From positions 1 through 8,326 of the forward strand of contig CAXGPR010000128.1 of NCBI GenBank assembly GCA_964011675.1: a stretch of 8,326 bases of DNA. Reading direction: 5' to 3'. This stretch comes from GCA-2693325 sp964011675 (GTDB lineage Bacteria > Latescibacterota > UBA2968 > UBA8231). Made by a program: the position numbers and the translations under genes. Positions within the stretch are counted from its first letter, which is position 1, and the number at the start of each line of letters is the position of its first letter. Positions 6,072 through 8,326 of the stretch are shown here, piece by piece. The notes beneath the pieces were generated by a model. It worked only from the letters and a program-made list of their open reading frames with translations. It was not told the origin of the DNA and ran no database searches.

Positions 6072-6104
6072 TGTGAATAGACCCAATCGAGCCTGCGCGT
6101 TTTT

Positions 6105-7457
6105 TCAAGCATACCGTTCCTTCTCGCTCACCGTACGCTGACTCGAACTCCGCACTTTCGCATTCTCTATCTTAGGCTCATCTTCCCCAGCCTCCCGCAT
6201 GCGGCGAACGAGCCGCTGTGACATTACCTCTGCCACGCTGGCGTGAGATTGATGACCAACCAAGTTGTTGAGCTCATAGGGGTCTGCCTGCAAATCATAC
6301 AGATACTGCTCTACGTATGTATCCGAACCTATGCCACTTTCTCTCGGCGCGTCGACCCCGTATTTCCAGCGCTTTGTACGCACTGCACGACCCGTTTGCG
6401 CTTCACTAATCTGCACAAATACGTCCTCGGGCCACTCGGCCGATGTCCCGTTAAGCAACGACATTAGAGAGCGGCCTTGCATGTGTTTGGGCACATCAAT
6501 TCCAGCCGCATCGAGCAAGGTAGGCGGCAGATCAATAAGGCTAACTAACTCGCTTACCTGACCTCCCCCTCTGAAACCCGGCCCCGTGAGGACCGTTGGT
6601 ACGCGGATAGAGCTCTCGTGACAAGAACGCTTGTACTCACCGTTGCGCGTCTTGAAATGGCAACCATGGTCTGAGGTGAACAACACGATCGTGTCCTCGT
6701 CTAAATTCAGACTCTTCAGAGCGTCGTGTAGACGACCATACGCTTCATCCAGTCGCTTGACCATGCCATAATAGCCGCCCAAGTGTTGGTGTGTCGATCC
6801 ACCAAGAGCGGCTAAGTCGGGAGGTACCCAACCACCCGTATAGGCAGATCGATACCCGTCGGGCGGTGGGTAGTCATCAATGTGGTTTTGATGATGAGGC
6901 TCGATATAAGATACGAAGAGAAAAAACGGATCCTCCTTGTGCCTGTCTATATAGCGTATGACTGCGTCAGTCACTGCATCGACACGGTAGCCGGGCAAGC
7001 GCACTTCTCTGTCGTCGTTATCGTAAAGCACGGTGTCGTACGCGTCCGACGTGAACTCGAGCACGTTGGAGGCCAACCAATGCTGATAGCCGAAACGATG
7101 TGACTCCGGAACAGCTCCTTTGACCTCGCTATCATGAAGGTGCCATTTGCCAATATACCCTGTGCTATAACCAGCATCGGAAAAATAATGAGCTAGGGTG
7201 CGGCTGTCGTCAGGTAAAGGAATGGCGTTGCGGTAACAGCCCGTTGTCGTTGCATAAAGCCCCGTTTGTAAACAGGAACGAGCCGGACCACAAACGGGTT
7301 GGCATGTGAATGAATGAGCCACGTGCGTGTGCTGTCGGGCGAGGCGATCGAGATTGGGCGTCAATCCCATGGGGTTGCCGTGTAGCCCCATTGTATCCCA
7401 ACGCTGTTGGTCCGTGAAGAACACTACTATGTTGGGAGCCTTTTCTGTTATCGCCAT
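6105..7457 (-). CDS. Type I (formylglycine-dependent) sulfatase, predicted cytoplasmic
   Basis: This 450-residue arylsulfatase-family (S1) enzyme hydrolyses sulfate esters. The nucleophile motif CGPARSCLQTG (56-66) has C56 in CxPxR, the residue converted to formylglycine, with R60. Calcium ligands are visible as D16-Q17 (FFTDQQRWD) and D263-H264 (TSDHG). Supporting active-site residues are K104 and H106 (GKWHL), H188 (IEPHHQNH) and K276 (GEYKRSCHES). A C-terminal subdomain with LYDLQADPYELNNL (386-399) is typical. There is no signal peptide: the protein starts MAITEKAPNIVVFF and goes straight into the first strand, so it should act in the cytoplasm on an imported sulfate ester. No formylglycine-generating enzyme or anSME is in the window. 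Start ATG with AAGGG 4-5 nt upstream. An ABC sugar-binding protein gene lies upstream and sthA downstream. The substrate cannot be read from the sequence; sulfated mono- or oligosaccharide is favoured by context. Confidence 0.94.
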   Translation of the reverse strand: MAITEKAPNIVVFFTDQQRWDTMGLHGNPMGLTPNLDRLARQHTHVAHSFTCQPVCGPARSCLQTGLYATTTGCYRNAIPLPDDSRTLAHYFSDAGYSTGYIGKWHLHDSEVKGAVPESHRFGYQHWLASNVLEFTSDAYDTVLYDNDDREVRLPGYRVDAVTDAVIRYIDRHKEDPFFLFVSYIEPHHQNHIDDYPPPDGYRSAYTGGWVPPDLAALGGSTHQHLGGYYGMVKRLDEAYGRLHDALKSLNLDEDTIVLFTSDHGCHFKTRNGEYKRSCHESSIRVPTVLTGPGFRGGGQVSELVSLIDLPPTLLDAAGIDVPKHMQGRSLMSLLNGTSAEWPEDVFVQISEAQTGRAVRTKRWKYGVDAPRESGIGSDTYVEQYLYDLQADPYELNNLVGHQSHASVAEVMSQRLVRRMREAGEDEPKIENAKVRSSSQRTVSEKERYA

Positions 7458-7526
7458 ACACCCTTATCCTGTTGAATGACACCGCATCATGTTTGTGAAT
7501 TGATCGCTTGAAAAAATGGAGCATGC

Positions 7527-7564
7527 TCCGATTGTTCACTGTGTATGGTTAGTGAACAATCGGA
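7527..7564. repeat. Perfect 14-bp inverted repeat upstream of the sulfatase gene
   Basis: TCCGATTGTTCACT (7527-7540) and AGTGAACAATCGGA (7551-7564) are exact inverted copies separated by 10 bp. It lies 70 bp before the sulfatase ATG and 90 bp after the binding-protein stop. An adjoining palindrome GGAGCATGCTCC (7518-7529) shares three bases with it and is followed on the minus strand by ATTTTTT. Two readings fit: an operator for a dimeric or tetrameric regulator placed just downstream of the candidate promoter, or a hairpin terminator ending the transporter transcript. The arms are longer and more perfect than most terminators, and the T run lies 10 nt away, which favours an operator slightly. 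Confidence 0.6.
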
Positions 7565-7574
7565 TTAAGTTGTT

Positions 7575-7603
7575 ATTAATAAAAAACTTAAAAATAATTT
7601 CAA
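7575..7603 (-). promoter_or_regulatory. Candidate sigma70 promoter for sulfatase-sthA
   Basis: On the minus strand TTGAAA (7598-7603; 5 of 6 to the -35 consensus) is followed after 17 bp by ATTAAT, or after 16 bp by TATTAA, within a very AT-rich stretch (about 7565-7620). The start of transcription would fall at the edge of the 14-bp inverted repeat, the position of a classical repressor site. The -10 match is imperfect, and any AT-rich stretch gives such hits. Confidence 0.35.
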
Positions 7604-7654
7604 TAAAATGAAAGCTTTTATACGTGTCGTATACAATGAAGGGAGCATAGGCTA

Positions 7655-8326
7655 TCACTGGATCGTTCGGTTTGCGTCCTGCTGAACATCGGCGAGCACT
7701 CGATCCATATCACCACCTTCAATAATTTCAACCATAGCCTCTTGCAGCACACGCCGCACCTGCTGATACCCCGACAGAGTTGGCTCAGATTTACCAAAAT
7801 CTAACAGCTCGTAGGCAGATTTGTAGCGAGCGTTCTCCTCAAAATACTCACCGAGCTCACTAGCAGTACTACGGCGAACGGGAAAGTAGTTGCTCGCACG
7901 CACCCACCGAGCCTGCTGTGCTGGTTCGGTAAACCACTTGACGAAAAGCCAAGCCGCCAGTTGCTGCTGTGGAGTCGTTTTACAGAGCGATACGCTAGCG
8001 CCGTATACATTAATTATGGGCTCTTCTAATTCGTTGGGCGGATACGTCACGGTCCAAGTAAAATCGAGCCCATCCTCTACCGCACTTGTTACAAAGGGCA
8101 ACCCAGACGAAGAGCGCAATATAAAAAGCACTTGTCCGGCCGCAAATTCGCGCTGATCGCCGTATTCTTCCCCCATCAGTTCAATCGAACCGTCCTCCAT
8201 TAATTCACGCAGCATAGAGAGGGCACCGCGCATGGCCGGCGTCTCTATCGTATAACGACTCGACGTTTCGTCGACTAAATCACCGCCGCGGGTAAAGACA
8301 AGTGATGCTAACCGACTGGCTTCAGC
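7655..8326 (-). CDS. ABC transporter extracellular solute-binding protein, family 1 (sugar), 5' end outside window
   Basis: The frame stays open to the right edge, so the 223 visible residues are the C-terminal part of a larger protein (family members are about 400-450 residues). The internal ATG at 8231-8233 is not the start, because coding sequence continues upstream as EASRLASLVFTRGGDLVDE, the usual ASxxASxVFxRGGDLV element. Other marks are the aromatic pocket segment LDFTWTVTYPP, NVYGASVSLCKTTPQQQLAA, FVKWFTEPAQQARWV and ASNYFPVRRS, all standard for UgpB/MalE-like carbohydrate-binding proteins. The C-terminus is a helical LQEAMVEIIEGGDMDRVLADV. Such proteins bind a sugar or glycerol phosphate outside the inner membrane and hand it to an ABC permease, presumably encoded nearby but not in this window downstream. 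No permease or ATPase follows it here, so those genes must lie upstream or elsewhere. The ligand is unknown. Confidence 0.92.
   Translation of the reverse strand, partial: AEASRLASLVFTRGGDLVDETSSRYTIETPAMRGALSMLRELMEDGSIELMGEEYGDQREFAAGQVLFILRSSSGLPFVTSAVEDGLDFTWTVTYPPNELEEPIINVYGASVSLCKTTPQQQLAAWLFVKWFTEPAQQARWVRASNYFPVRRSTASELGEYFEENARYKSAYELLDFGKSEPTLSGYQQVRRVLQEAMVEIIEGGDMDRVLADVQQDANRTIQ

Noticed and set aside
8156..8233. ATG at 8231-8233 as the start of the solute-binding protein
   Set aside because: The same frame stays open to the window edge and encodes conserved family sequence (VFTRGGDLV) upstream, so the ATG is internal.
1..8326. Mobile element, CRISPR array, defence system, tRNA or rRNA
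   Set aside because: Looked for transposase or integrase motifs, regularly spaced repeats, tRNA-like cloverleaf arms and rRNA sequence by eye; none seen.

Overview
The window looks like chromosomal DNA of a gammaproteobacterium, probably a marine heterotroph. This is an inference. The reasons are a fused rlmKL rRNA methyltransferase gene and a soluble transhydrogenase of the SthA/UdhA type, both characteristic of Gammaproteobacteria, sitting among genes for sugar and sulfate-ester catabolism. Base composition is moderate and gene packing is dense. I see no transposase, phage gene, CRISPR array, tRNA or rRNA.

Almost everything is on the minus strand, so transcription runs from high to low coordinates. 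In that order: (1) the C-terminal part of a family-1 ABC sugar-binding protein (7655 to the window edge); (2) an AT-rich intergenic stretch with a perfect 14-bp inverted repeat and a possible promoter; (3) a cytoplasmic-looking type I sulfatase (6105-7457); (4) SthA (4629-6044), 60 bp after the sulfatase, with a 16-bp palindrome running into its Shine-Dalgarno; (5) a hairpin terminator (4350-4401); (6) an AraC-type regulator with a degenerate receiver domain (3595-4308); (7) a structured leader with micro-ORFs and an intrinsic terminator just before the start of rlmKL; (8) rlmKL (1217-3373); (9) an enolase-superfamily sugar-acid dehydratase resembling L-rhamnonate dehydratase (161-1213), starting 3 bp after rlmKL ends. 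On the plus strand the only likely gene is the 3' end of an unrecognised one at the left edge, which converges on the dehydratase with a 4-base stop-codon overlap.

A reasonable working model (inference) is that the binding protein delivers a sugar or small sulfated glycoside, the sulfatase removes sulfate in the cytoplasm, and the dehydratase acts on the aldonic acid made by oxidising the sugar. SthA could rebalance NADPH and NADH during that oxidation, and the AraC protein is a candidate regulator. rlmKL is a housekeeping gene caught between these functions. The oddest parts are the rlmKL leader with its terminator against the start codon, the pseudo-receiver regulator, and the tight coupling of a catabolic dehydratase to an rRNA methyltransferase.
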